Assembly (NCBI GenBank): GCA_017428285.1
Contig: JAFRRE010000122.1
Span: 1 to 43,897, forward strand
DNA from: Bacteroidales bacterium
GTDB taxonomy: Bacteria; Bacteroidota; Bacteroidia; Bacteroidales; F082
Length of the DNA: 43,897 nt
Direction: 5' to 3'
Made by a program: the position numbers and the translations under genes. Within the stretch, counting starts at the first letter, position 1. The number at the start of each line of letters is the position of its first letter. This document shows, one piece after another, positions 29,164-38,191 of the stretch. The notes beneath the pieces were generated by a model, which was not told the DNA's origin, did not search any database, and worked only from the letters and a program-made list of their open reading frames with translations.

Positions 29164-31023
29164 ATGAATAAACGAATCATTTTGTTATTGATGCTATGCC
29201 CCTTGTGGCTTTGGGCGCAAGACACACCTACTTTGACTGTCTCAACCAAGAAACAGGTCTTCGTGGGTGAGCGTTTCCAAGTGGTGTTTGAGTCCAATGC
29301 GGAGGGACGGAATTTTCAGGCGCCCTCGTTTGAAGGCTTCAACGTGGTGGGTGGCCCGTTCACTTCAACTAGTTCAAGCATTCAGGTGGTCAATGGCTCG
29401 ATATCACGTACTACCCGCAACTCCTATACATTTGCTTTGCAGGCTATTCAGGAAGGCACTTACCGTATCGGTTCTGCCTCGCTGACGGTTAGCGGAGATA
29501 AAGTCAGCAGCGAGCCTTTCGAAATCAAAGTGTTGCCCGATGATGGCAGTCATGCTTATTCGGGTGGTGGTGGCTCATCATCCAATCAGGGCCAGTCGCA
29601 GCAAAACACCAACGACCCGCAAGTCAGCGGTAAGGATTTGTTCTTGAGATGTATTCCGTCCAAAAAGTCGGTGTATGTCGGAGAACAGGTTGTGTTGACC
29701 TACAAGCTCTATACTAAGGTGCCGGTGTCGTCGGTCTCACTCTCCAAAGTGCCTTCGTATGCTGGCTTCTGGACCAAGGATATCTCCGATAACAGTGGGA
29801 CATTGAAGCAGTCGAGCGAATATGTCAATGGTATCGAGTACACGACCGCTGAAATCCAGAAGGTGATCATCGTGCCGCAGCGTTCAGGCAAGTTCACCAT
29901 CGACCCGATGACCATGGAATGCGTTGCACAAATTCGTACCCAACGCAACAACAGCCGCAGTATGGACCCCTTTGATGCATTCTTCAACGATCCCTTCTTC
30001 AACCGCAACATCACCAATGTGCAGAAGGAACTATCATCCCAATCCTTCAGTATTGAGGCGAAGAAGCTTCCCGAAGATGCCAAGCCAGCCTCGTTTGCTG
30101 GTGCTGTGGGTAACTATAAGTTCACGTCATCAATCGACAAGACGGAACTGAGTACCAATGAAGCCGTTACCCTAACATTAACCGTCTCGGGGTCGGGAAA
30201 CATTGAGTTGCTGCAAATGCCAGAGCCTGTGTTTCCGCCCGATTTTGAGGTTTATGATCCGAAAATCACGATCTCGACGGATGTCAACTCACAAGGCATG
30301 ACCGGAACGAAGAAGGCTGAGTATTTAGCCATTCCACGTCGGGCTGGAAGTTTTTCCATTCCACCGGTTGAGTTCTCATACTTCAATCCTGGCTCAGAGT
30401 CATATCAAACCTTGTCCTCAGAGCCTTATGAGCTTTCGGTGGTGAAAGGCAAGGAAACCGAGGGAGACGGCGGCGTTTATGCTTCCACTCAGGAAGATAT
30501 CAAATATTTGGGCAGCGACGTGCGTCACATCATGAACGATGGTGCTCATCTGAAGCCCAAGCATACCTCTTTCTTCGCTTCCTCCACCTATTTTTCCATC
30601 CTGTTGGGTCTGTTGGTGGTTTTCGTTATCTTGCTCTTCGTTTTGAAGAAACGCGCCGAGTTGGCCAAAGACACGGCAGCCAACCGCAACCGTAAAGCCG
30701 ACAAGGTGGCACGCGGTCGTTTGAAAAATGCCTATCAACACCTGAAAGCCAAAGATCAGGATAAGTTCTATGTGGAGATGTCGCAGGCTTTATGGGGCTA
30801 TATTGCAGACAAGTTGGGCATCGAGCGCTCCAAGCTGTCGATGGATACCGTGAGCGAGACAATGAAGGACAAGAAAGTGCCTGATGAACTGACGCAGCAA
30901 TTTGTCGACACGCTCAATAGTTGTGAGTTTGCCCGTTTCGCTCCTGGCAGTGCCGAGGAGAAGATGGATGACCTCTACCAGCGCGGCATCGACGTCATAT
31001 CGAAAGCGGAAAAAGTCTTGTAA
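29164..31023 (+). CDS. batD: BatD, oxygen-tolerance membrane protein
   Basis: 619 residues from the ATG at 29164 (MNKRIILLLMLCPLWLWAQ, signal peptide); an upstream in-frame TTG would overlap batC. The long extracytoplasmic part has several Ig-like beta domains typical of BatD (KKQVFVGERFQVVFESNAEG, KKSVYVGEQVVLTYKLYTKV, KTELSTNEAVTLTLTVSGSG). One membrane segment lies near 475-495 (FSILLGLLVVFVILLFVLKK) and is followed by a DUF4381-like helical tail (YHQHLK-type helix, QALWGYIADKLGIERSKLSM). It starts three bases after batC and precedes batE. Confidence 0.92.
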   Translation: MNKRIILLLMLCPLWLWAQDTPTLTVSTKKQVFVGERFQVVFESNAEGRNFQAPSFEGFNVVGGPFTSTSSSIQVVNGSISRTTRNSYTFALQAIQEGTYRIGSASLTVSGDKVSSEPFEIKVLPDDGSHAYSGGGGSSSNQGQSQQNTNDPQVSGKDLFLRCIPSKKSVYVGEQVVLTYKLYTKVPVSSVSLSKVPSYAGFWTKDISDNSGTLKQSSEYVNGIEYTTAEIQKVIIVPQRSGKFTIDPMTMECVAQIRTQRNNSRSMDPFDAFFNDPFFNRNITNVQKELSSQSFSIEAKKLPEDAKPASFAGAVGNYKFTSSIDKTELSTNEAVTLTLTVSGSGNIELLQMPEPVFPPDFEVYDPKITISTDVNSQGMTGTKKAEYLAIPRRAGSFSIPPVEFSYFNPGSESYQTLSSEPYELSVVKGKETEGDGGVYASTQEDIKYLGSDVRHIMNDGAHLKPKHTSFFASSTYFSILLGLLVVFVILLFVLKKRAELAKDTAANRNRKADKVARGRLKNAYQHLKAKDQDKFYVEMSQALWGYIADKLGIERSKLSMDTVSETMKDKKVPDELTQQFVDTLNSCEFARFAPGSAEEKMDDLYQRGIDVISKAEKVL

Positions 31024-31044
31024 ACAATGAAAGGAGAAACAACA

Positions 31045-31803
31045 ATGAAAAGATACACCTTATTAATATATATGCTTGCCATCATGGGCTGGGCATTTGG
31101 TCAAAACACCGCAGATGAATGGTTCAGCCAAGCCAATGCGGCCTATAATTCAGGCAATTATGAAACAGCGGTGGAACTTTATGAGAAGATCCTTGCCATG
31201 GATATGGAGTCGGTTCCTGTGTATTACAACATGGGTAACGCCTACTACAAGATGCGCGAATATCCCATGGCTATTTATTCGTACGAGAAAGCCTTGAAGC
31301 TCGACCCTGCGAACGAAGAGGTGCGTACCAACCTTGAAATTGCCAACCTTGCCATTGTGGACAAGATAGAACCTGTTCCCCAGTCGTTTATCGAACGCTG
31401 GTGGCGCAGCTTGAGGGCAATGTGCTCGAGCGACCGCTGGGCATGGTGGTCGGTGGCAGCGTTTGCATTACTGCTTGTTTGCCTGTTTATGTTTCTGCGT
31501 TCGCGCCGTGTGGGGATGCGCAAATTGGGCTTCTTTATGGGTATCGTTTTCCTCATTGTCTTTGCCCTCTCGGTGGTTTTCGCAGCCCAACTCAAGCATG
31601 CCGCCACCACCCAGGATCAAGCCATTGTCATGACCCCTACGGTGACTGTGAAGAGCTCACCAAGCGATGACAGTGTCGACCTCTTTGTTTTGCACGAAGG
31701 AGCTAAAGTGTCGGTTTTGGAGTCCTCAAACGGCTGGAATAAGGTTCGAATCGCCAATGGTAGTGTTGGATGGCTTGAAATGGATAAAATGCTTTCTTTC
31801 TGA
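31045..31803 (+). CDS. batE: BatE, TPR and SH3-domain membrane protein
   Basis: 252 residues from the ATG at 31045, chosen because AAAGGAG sits 12 bases upstream and a signal peptide follows (MKRYTLLIYMLAIMGWAFGQ); an ATG at 31027 would add six residues. TPRs at about 25-100 (ADEWFSQANAAYNSGNYETA, YYNMGNAYYKMREYPMAIYS), two membrane segments (WWSVAAFALLLVCLFMFL and LGFFMGIVFLIVFALSVVFA), and a C-terminal SH3-like domain (VTVKSSPSDDSVDLFVLHEG ... NGSVGWLEMD). It closes the operon. Confidence 0.9.
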   Translation: MKRYTLLIYMLAIMGWAFGQNTADEWFSQANAAYNSGNYETAVELYEKILAMDMESVPVYYNMGNAYYKMREYPMAIYSYEKALKLDPANEEVRTNLEIANLAIVDKIEPVPQSFIERWWRSLRAMCSSDRWAWWSVAAFALLLVCLFMFLRSRRVGMRKLGFFMGIVFLIVFALSVVFAAQLKHAATTQDQAIVMTPTVTVKSSPSDDSVDLFVLHEGAKVSVLESSNGWNKVRIANGSVGWLEMDKMLSF

Positions 31804-31829
31804 CCTTTTCGGGGCATGGAATGAATTTT

Positions 31830-31861
31830 TTTGAGAAAAAAATGAATTTTTTTTCCTCAAA
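31830..31861. terminator. A/T-rich hairpin after batE
   Basis: TTTGAGAAAAAAA and TTTTTTTTCCTCAAA can pair with one bulged C and a TGAA loop. It has few GC pairs, so it is a weak terminator candidate, but no better one follows the operon. Confidence 0.35.
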
Positions 31862-31886
31862 ATGTAATTTCTTTGAAAGAATGTCC

Positions 31887-31894
31887 TATATTTG
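31887..31894 (+). promoter_or_regulatory. -7 promoter element of the 31964 gene
   Basis: TATATTTG followed by CAGAC is a full match to TAnnTTTG, about 70 bases before the ATG. Confidence 0.65.
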
Positions 31895-31963
31895 CAGACC
31901 ATATTTATAGTGAAAAAGTGTCAAAACACGTGTAAAAGAAAGAATTAATTAAAATTTCGTGAT

Positions 31964-34879
31964 ATGAAAAAGAGATTTTTACCTTTCAGTTTACTTCTGG
32001 TAATCATGATCTTAGGTCAGTCAGTGATTGCTGACCAAGGTGGACATTATGTCCCTCGCAAGCAAACCAACAATGCGGAAAGCTTTATGGGCAGTCTCCG
32101 CGCCAACCAAAAGACGGGTTTGATCGATCCTGCTGACATGCTTAAGGCTATGCAGGCTCCAGCAACAAGGAATGCTTCCGATGACCCGCTCTATTGGATC
32201 AACATGGGTCCTGACAACATGGGTGGTCAGACCACGTCAATTGTGTACGACAATCAAGGTACAGGTGTCGTTTACATCGGCTCCAAAGGTGGTGGCGTGT
32301 ACAAGTCTTTTAACTATGGCCATACATGGCATCATGTTGGAAACCTCAATTTGATGGTCAGTTGCATGGCTCAGGCTGCCAATGGTGTCATTTATATCGG
32401 TACCGGTGACTGCGATGATGCCGCTGTACATAATGGCCTCGACCAGCAAAACTATGAAAACAGCTTTGTAGGCACGGGCCTTTACACCCTTGTTAACGGT
32501 GTGTTCGAACAAGTCAAAGCTCCCACTGAAGACTCATGGTTGTATATTAACGATCTTGCTGTCGCTGGTGATAAGGTTTTGGCTGCCACTAATGAAGGCT
32601 TGATGTGCTCAAGTGATGGTGGCCGTAACTGGTCGGTTGTCGCTGAAGGCAAAGCCGTTTCCGTAAAGGTCGGTAGCGACAACACTATCGTTGCTGCTGT
32701 TGGTGGTCATATCTATGTGGGCCGCGACGTTAACCATTTGGAGGACCACTCCGGTACAACCAATGCTCTGCAAGGCGACAGCCTTCTGCCTCAAGGTGTA
32801 GATGGTGGCATGATCGACCTCGCTATTGCTCCATCGGATGCGAACATCATCTATGTCAGCTTTATTGGAACAAATGGCATTCATACTGGCGTTTACGTTT
32901 CCAGCGACAAAGGTAAGACTTGGCGTGTGGCTTTTCCTGCTGTTACCACGAATCCGCCTCAAGGCCATAACATTTATGAAAGCCTTGGACTTTATAACCA
33001 CGGGATCGTTGTTGATCCTGAAAACGCTGAGGTTGTCTATGTGCTCGGTTACAATCTTTGGTCATTGACCGCTACACCTAACAACGGTTTCTATCTGTCT
33101 CGCCAATTGACGGGTCAATCGTACTACTATCTGCCGGATTACCTTCATGCTGGCATCCATGCCATGGTCTTCAACCCCAACAATAGCCAAGAATGCTATG
33201 TGGGTACCGATGGTGGTGTCTATAAGGCTAATGGCAGATTCACTTTCAGCAATTGCAACCGTAATTATGTGACCACTCGTATGTTCAGTGTGGCCTATTC
33301 CGGCAAGGATACCAGAGTTTTGGCTGGTGGTCTCGATCATGGTACGGTGTACATCCCAGGCGAAGCCAATGGCAATAGCTTGGAAACGGGTTACTGGATT
33401 AATCCTTCTGGTGATAATTTGGGCTTATTCTCTGAGAGCTCCAGCGCTGGCTCATGCGCCATCTCAGCACTCAATGCCAACACGTTCTTTGTCACTTACA
33501 AGGAAGGTGGTATGGCTCGTACCGAGACCGCTGGAGAAGACTGGGTGTCATCCAGCTTCACTTCCTATTTTGATAATAATAATTTCTCCTATATTACTTT
33601 TATGCCCACCACTTCCTCATTCCGTATGCCAATCCTGCTGCATGAGAACTATAATAACCAACTCAATCCTGAGACCGCTTGGTATTTCAACGAGACAGGT
33701 CATCATCAGGATGCAGGAACCACAGTTCAGGTAATGAGTAATAACAACTATCCCTTCGATTATACGTTGACCGCTCCTCTTGCCGCTGGCGACTCTGTCG
33801 AAGTACACGATCCCATTACTTCTTATTTCTTTGCCGCTACTACAAACACTTTCATTATGACTCGCACCCCATTGCAGTTTGATAAACAAGCTGAATGGTA
33901 CCTGTTATCAAGTGATAAAGCTGGTGGCGCTTTTAAAGGAGAACCGCTTTGTATGTCTATTACGTCTGATGGCGACAATATGTTTATTGGCTTCAAGGAT
34001 GGTAAGTTCTTCCGTGTCTCCAATCTTAATACTGTAGTTGATAGTGAAACGGGTAATTATATCACTCGTCCAGGTAATTCTATTATACTTAACCCCGACT
34101 GCTTGGTGACCACCACGCAAATCACTCTTCCCATCGATGGACAATGCGTTACCTCTGTCGCGGTTGACCCACGTGATGGCAACAAGGTTCTCGTTACCTG
34201 TGGTAACTATGGTAATGAAGACTATGTGTTCTATAGCACCAATGCTTTGTCTGATGAGCCTACCTTTGTCTCCAAGCAAGGCAACCTGCCCAAGATGCCT
34301 GTCTATTCCTCTGTGATTGACATGGAAACTGGCGATGTCATCATCGGTACTGAACGCGGTATCTACAGAACGAAGAACCTCAGCTCCTGGACTTTCGACG
34401 GCGAAGCTATGGGTGAGATTCCGGTTATGGAACTCAAACAACAGCGTGCTTATAAAGAAGATGCCATTTCCATAAATCATACTGATGAAGGCGACTTCGT
34501 GACCGAGTATCCTGGCGTGAAGAACACGGGCATCATCTATGCCGCCACCTACGGTAGAGGTGTCTTCCGCTGCGAGAACTATAAGAGAGATTTCGCTAGT
34601 GTTCCTGAGAATACGACCGATGATAATGTTATCGTGAGCATGTATCCTAACCCGGTCAGCAGCCAAGCCACCCTCAGCTTTGACCTTAAGGAAAGCTGCA
34701 ACGTGAGCTATCAAGTGTTCGACCTGACTGGCCGTATGGTGATGAACCAGAACATGGGTCGCATGAACGAAGGCGAACATCAAGTCAACATCAATGCCGA
34801 GAACCTCAGCTCAGGTTCCTACATCCTGCGTCTCAACCAGGGTGCCAAGAACAACAGCGTGAAGTTTATGGTGTACTAA
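31964..34879 (+). CDS. Large beta-propeller (sortilin/BNR-like) T9SS protein
   Basis: A 971-residue protein with signal peptide MKKRFLPFSLLLVIMILGQS. After a short linker region, residues about 75-860 carry beta-propeller repeats of the VPS10/sortilin or BNR type: YIGSKGGGVYKSFNYGHTWH, VLAATNEGLMCSSDGGRNWS, GVYVSSDKGKTWRVAF, CYVGTDGGVYKANG. Near the end, VIIGTERGIYRTKNLSSW and AATYGRGVFRCENY complete the propeller. The C-terminus (YPNPVSSQATLSFDLKESCN ... SGSYILRLNQGAKNNSVKFM) is a type A sorting domain without inserted repeats. Such proteins are exported and attached to the surface by T9SS; some act as secreted enzymes, but no catalytic motif is evident here. It has its own promoter and terminator. 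Confidence 0.85.
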   Translation: MKKRFLPFSLLLVIMILGQSVIADQGGHYVPRKQTNNAESFMGSLRANQKTGLIDPADMLKAMQAPATRNASDDPLYWINMGPDNMGGQTTSIVYDNQGTGVVYIGSKGGGVYKSFNYGHTWHHVGNLNLMVSCMAQAANGVIYIGTGDCDDAAVHNGLDQQNYENSFVGTGLYTLVNGVFEQVKAPTEDSWLYINDLAVAGDKVLAATNEGLMCSSDGGRNWSVVAEGKAVSVKVGSDNTIVAAVGGHIYVGRDVNHLEDHSGTTNALQGDSLLPQGVDGGMIDLAIAPSDANIIYVSFIGTNGIHTGVYVSSDKGKTWRVAFPAVTTNPPQGHNIYESLGLYNHGIVVDPENAEVVYVLGYNLWSLTATPNNGFYLSRQLTGQSYYYLPDYLHAGIHAMVFNPNNSQECYVGTDGGVYKANGRFTFSNCNRNYVTTRMFSVAYSGKDTRVLAGGLDHGTVYIPGEANGNSLETGYWINPSGDNLGLFSESSSAGSCAISALNANTFFVTYKEGGMARTETAGEDWVSSSFTSYFDNNNFSYITFMPTTSSFRMPILLHENYNNQLNPETAWYFNETGHHQDAGTTVQVMSNNNYPFDYTLTAPLAAGDSVEVHDPITSYFFAATTNTFIMTRTPLQFDKQAEWYLLSSDKAGGAFKGEPLCMSITSDGDNMFIGFKDGKFFRVSNLNTVVDSETGNYITRPGNSIILNPDCLVTTTQITLPIDGQCVTSVAVDPRDGNKVLVTCGNYGNEDYVFYSTNALSDEPTFVSKQGNLPKMPVYSSVIDMETGDVIIGTERGIYRTKNLSSWTFDGEAMGEIPVMELKQQRAYKEDAISINHTDEGDFVTEYPGVKNTGIIYAATYGRGVFRCENYKRDFASVPENTTDDNVIVSMYPNPVSSQATLSFDLKESCNVSYQVFDLTGRMVMNQNMGRMNEGEHQVNINAENLSSGSYILRLNQGAKNNSVKFMVY

Positions 34880-34887
34880 TGTTGTTG

Positions 34888-34915
34888 GTAGAGACGTTGC
34901 GCGCAACGTCTTTTC
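34888..34915. repeat. 28-bp GTAGAGAC palindrome after the 31964 gene
   Basis: GTAGAGACGTTGCG followed by CGCAACGTCT, then TTTTC in place of the expected CTAC. The inner 20 bases are a perfect palindrome, and the decayed end makes a T-run, so this copy may serve as a terminator of the 31964 gene. Confidence 0.7.
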
Positions 34916-34925
34916 AAACAATCAC

Positions 34926-34965
34926 AAAAAAGAAAGACAATCTGTAAAGGTTGTCTTTCTTTTTG
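34926..34965 (+). terminator. Strong rho-independent terminator before the biotin carboxylase gene
   Basis: AAAAAGAAAGACAA pairs perfectly with TTGTCTTTCTTTTT (14 bp, 10-base loop) and ends in T's; it could work in both directions. The next promoter starts right at its edge. Confidence 0.8.
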
Positions 34966-34973
34966 TATTTTTG
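34966..34973 (+). promoter_or_regulatory. -7 promoter element of the biotin carboxylase gene
   Basis: TATTTTTG followed by CGC matches TAnnTTTG. It abuts the terminator, and the leader to the ATG at 34993 would be under 20 bases. Confidence 0.6.
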
Positions 34974-34992
34974 CGCTATCATTTTGATTTCT

Positions 34993-36987
34993 ATGAACAG
35001 CAAAAGAATCAATAAGGTGTTAGTTGCCAACCGTGGCGAAATTGCAGTTCGTGTAATTAAGACGTTGCGGAAACTGCATATTACCTCTGTCGCGATTTTT
35101 GCCGACAATGATACAAATGCCTTGTATCGACGTATGGCTGATGAGGCTTATCCTTTGGGCAATGGAACACTGAAAAACACCTATCTCAATGTCCGCAAAA
35201 TCATTGATGCAGCCTTGGATTCAGGTGCCGATGCCATCCATCCTGGATATGGTTTCCTCTCAGAAAGCCCCGAACTAGCCGAAGCATGCGAAGCCAACAA
35301 CTTGATTTTTATAGGCCCTGACGCTCATTCAATGCGATTGATGGGCAACAAGATTGAAGCCCGAAAGATTGCCGTCAAGCATGGCATCCCCGTCACTTTT
35401 GGCATGATGGGCAGCCATGAAGAGATTCTTCAGATGGCCGATACATTGCCTTACCCTGTTCTCATCAAGGCGGCAGCCGGTGGTGGCGGCAAAGGCATGC
35501 ACATTGTTTGGGAAAAGCAAGATTTGAAATCCGAGTTGGAACGTGCCTCGCGTGAGGCTGAGAAGTATTTTGGCGACGGCACGGTCTTCATTGAGCAGTA
35601 TATTGAAAATCCTCGTCATATCGAGGTGCAGGTTTTGGCCGATCATTTCGGTAATGTGATCCATTTGCATGAACGCGAATGCACCATACAACGCCGCTAC
35701 CAGAAAATCATTGAGGAATCACCGTCGCCCACGCTGACTGAGGAAAAACGCCAGCAGATTTGTGAGACAGCTGTTAAGCTTTGCAAGGCGATTGGTTACC
35801 ATAATGCGGGTACGGTGGAGTTTTTGGTGGACAAAGATTTGAATTTCTATTTCTTGGAGATGAACACCCGCATTCAAGTGGAACATCCTGTCACTGAAAT
35901 GCGTACGGGCATCGACATTGTTGAAGAACAAATTCGCATCGCGAGAGGGAAGGAGATGGGGTGGACACAAGAAGCCATCCAACCGCAAGGTCATGCCATC
36001 GAATTGCGTATCTATGCTGAAGACCCGGTCAATGGTTTCCTGCCTACACCAGGCAAGGTGACGGCATATCATGAGCCCCAAGTACGTGGCGCTCGTGTAG
36101 ACAGTAGCATTGATGGACCTTGTGCAATATCAGAAGCCTACGACCCGATGATTGCCAAGCTGACTTGTCATGCGAAAGACCGTCAGAGTGCCATCGAAAC
36201 CGCCCGTCGTGCCTTGAAGGAATTCATTATCCAAGGTTTGACCACCAATAAGGCCTACCTTTGGGAGGTGATAAAAAACGATGATTTTATCGAGAATAAG
36301 ATAGATACGTCGTTTTGTGTCATGCATCAGGATAGCTTGATCAAAGCATTGGAGGATAGCCGAAACGCCCAAAATGTGAATGACATTGTGGCCGCTTTCT
36401 TGATGTATGATTTCTGCAAAAAGCACGTCGAACATCATCCTGAAAACGTTTGGGAGGAAATCGGCTATTGGCGTTACCACATGCAGCTCATCGTAGATGT
36501 GGAAGGTAAAAAGATACCAGTCAGTATCAGCGCCGCCGAAGCGGGCAAAATTAATGGAACGGTAGGGGAGACACCTTTCGCGGTAGAGTTTATCCAGTAT
36601 GAGAACCGACAGCTCAAGATCATGCTCAATGGGCGCACCGAGGCCGTTTACTGCTCGGTGAACAATGAACAGAAGACCATCATCAATTTCCATGGCCTCA
36701 ATTTCACTTGCTATCGTACCGACCAACTGAACGACACCTTGGACTATGCCTGCAAGGAGTCGGTGAACGACAAGTCGCGTTTGGTGTCGCCTATGCCTGG
36801 CAAGGTTGTGAAAATCAATATTAAGGAAGGCGATGAGGTGAAGGAAGGAACGATAATGATGGTGGTGGAAGCGATGAAGATGGAAAACAATATCGTTGCC
36901 GCTGGAAAAGCCAAGGTGAAGCGGATTTTTGTAGAAGAAGGCCAGATGGTGGATAATAAATTGCAACTTTTAGAGTTGGAATCTTGA
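34993..36987 (+). CDS. Acyl-CoA carboxylase, biotin carboxylase and biotin carrier fusion
   Basis: 664 residues starting MNSKRINKVLVANRGEIAVR; an upstream in-frame ATG-less extension is unlikely because it would include the promoter. Residues 1-450 are a biotin carboxylase: N-terminal VANRGEIAVR, ATP-grasp loop G163-G-G-G-K-G-M169, and EMNTRIQVEHPVTEMRTG. After a linking part (about 450-590) comes a biotinyl domain with the attachment motif A-M-K629-M. It carries out ATP-dependent carboxylation of biotin in the cytoplasm for a propionyl-, methylcrotonyl- or similar acyl-CoA carboxylase. The carboxyltransferase subunit is not in the window. The next gene, 29 bp downstream, is an acyl-CoA dehydrogenase, which suggests short-chain or branched-chain acyl-CoA metabolism. 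Confidence 0.9.
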   Translation: MNSKRINKVLVANRGEIAVRVIKTLRKLHITSVAIFADNDTNALYRRMADEAYPLGNGTLKNTYLNVRKIIDAALDSGADAIHPGYGFLSESPELAEACEANNLIFIGPDAHSMRLMGNKIEARKIAVKHGIPVTFGMMGSHEEILQMADTLPYPVLIKAAAGGGGKGMHIVWEKQDLKSELERASREAEKYFGDGTVFIEQYIENPRHIEVQVLADHFGNVIHLHERECTIQRRYQKIIEESPSPTLTEEKRQQICETAVKLCKAIGYHNAGTVEFLVDKDLNFYFLEMNTRIQVEHPVTEMRTGIDIVEEQIRIARGKEMGWTQEAIQPQGHAIELRIYAEDPVNGFLPTPGKVTAYHEPQVRGARVDSSIDGPCAISEAYDPMIAKLTCHAKDRQSAIETARRALKEFIIQGLTTNKAYLWEVIKNDDFIENKIDTSFCVMHQDSLIKALEDSRNAQNVNDIVAAFLMYDFCKKHVEHHPENVWEEIGYWRYHMQLIVDVEGKKIPVSISAAEAGKINGTVGETPFAVEFIQYENRQLKIMLNGRTEAVYCSVNNEQKTIINFHGLNFTCYRTDQLNDTLDYACKESVNDKSRLVSPMPGKVVKINIKEGDEVKEGTIMMVVEAMKMENNIVAAGKAKVKRIFVEEGQMVDNKLQLLELES

Positions 36988-37016
36988 ATCTTTGAATCTT
37001 TAATTTTGAATAATAA

Positions 37017-38159
37017 ATGAACTTCGACCTCACAAAAGAACAGGAAGCCCTCCGCCAGCGTGTGCGCGACTTCGCCGAACAGGAAGTGAAACCCGTCGCC
37101 CGCGAAAACGACGAAGACCAGCATTTCGATGTTGGCTTGACCCTCAAGATGGCCGAACAGGGTCTCATGGGCATGACCGTCCCAAAGGAATACGGTGGTC
37201 AAGGGCTTGACAATCTGAGTTATATCATCGCTGTGGAGGAACTTGCCCGCGTGGACGGCTCCACCGCAGCCACCATTGCTGCCGACAACTCTTTGGGTAT
37301 AGGACCTATTAAAGACTACGGCACAGAGGAACAGAAACGCAAGTATTTGCCTCAGCTCTGCAAGGACCGCCTTTGGGGATTCGGTCTCACCGAGGAAGAC
37401 GCTGGTAGCGACTCGCGTGGCACCAAGACTACCGCCAAGTTTGACGGCACATTTTGGCATCTCAATGGTTCCAAGATTTTTATTACCAACAGCGCGACCC
37501 CCATTAGTCTGGGTACTACTGTGCAGGCTGTTTCGGGCGAGAAAGATGGCAAACCGGAGTTTACGGCTCTGTTGGTCGAGAACAAACGGGAAGGCTTCAC
37601 CCAGACGCCTATGCACGACAAAATGATGTGGCGTGCCTCCAACACGGGTAAACTGATCTTTAACGATGTGAAACTTCCCGAGGATTGCATTTTGGGCCAA
37701 CCTGGCGAAGGTTCCCATATCATGCTTGCCACACTCGATTCAGGTCGCCTGTCGATAGCTGCCATGGGTTTGGGTTGTGCACAAGGTGCCTACGAGATGG
37801 CCTTGGCATATTCCAAGAAGCGTGTGCAGTTTGGAAAGCCTGTCTGCAAGTTCCAGGCAGTGAGTTTCAAGTTGGCCGACATGGCCATGAAGATTGAAGC
37901 CGCTCGTGGGCTGCTCTATCATGCCTGTTGGCTCAAGGACCAGCATCGTCCTTTTGGCAAGGAGGCGGCGATGGCGAAGTTATATTGCTCCGAAGTGGCC
38001 GCTGAGGTCTGCGACAAAGCCGTTCAGGTGATGGGCGGTCACGGACTGCTGAAGGAGTTCGACATGGAGCGCTTCTACCGTGACCAGCGCATCCTTCAAA
38101 TAGGCGAAGGAACTTCCGAGATCCTCCGTTTGGTGATTTCAAGGGCGATTGGATGTTGA
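37017..38159 (+). CDS. Acyl-CoA dehydrogenase (short-chain type)
   Basis: A 380-residue flavoenzyme of standard length. Signatures: FGLTEEDAGSDSRGTKTTAK (FAD and substrate binding), GCAQGAYEMALAYSKKRVQF, VQVMGGHGLLKEFDMERFYR and a catalytic glutamate E364 in QIGEGTSEIL. This end is most like short-chain (butyryl-type) enzymes. It introduces a trans double bond next to the CoA thioester using FAD, passing electrons to an electron-transfer flavoprotein, genes for which are not seen here. It follows the biotin carboxylase by 29 bp and is probably cotranscribed. Confidence 0.92.
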   Translation: MNFDLTKEQEALRQRVRDFAEQEVKPVARENDEDQHFDVGLTLKMAEQGLMGMTVPKEYGGQGLDNLSYIIAVEELARVDGSTAATIAADNSLGIGPIKDYGTEEQKRKYLPQLCKDRLWGFGLTEEDAGSDSRGTKTTAKFDGTFWHLNGSKIFITNSATPISLGTTVQAVSGEKDGKPEFTALLVENKREGFTQTPMHDKMMWRASNTGKLIFNDVKLPEDCILGQPGEGSHIMLATLDSGRLSIAAMGLGCAQGAYEMALAYSKKRVQFGKPVCKFQAVSFKLADMAMKIEAARGLLYHACWLKDQHRPFGKEAAMAKLYCSEVAAEVCDKAVQVMGGHGLLKEFDMERFYRDQRILQIGEGTSEILRLVISRAIGC

Positions 38160-38191
38160 AGAAACAATTCTATTAATTAAACAAAATAATA

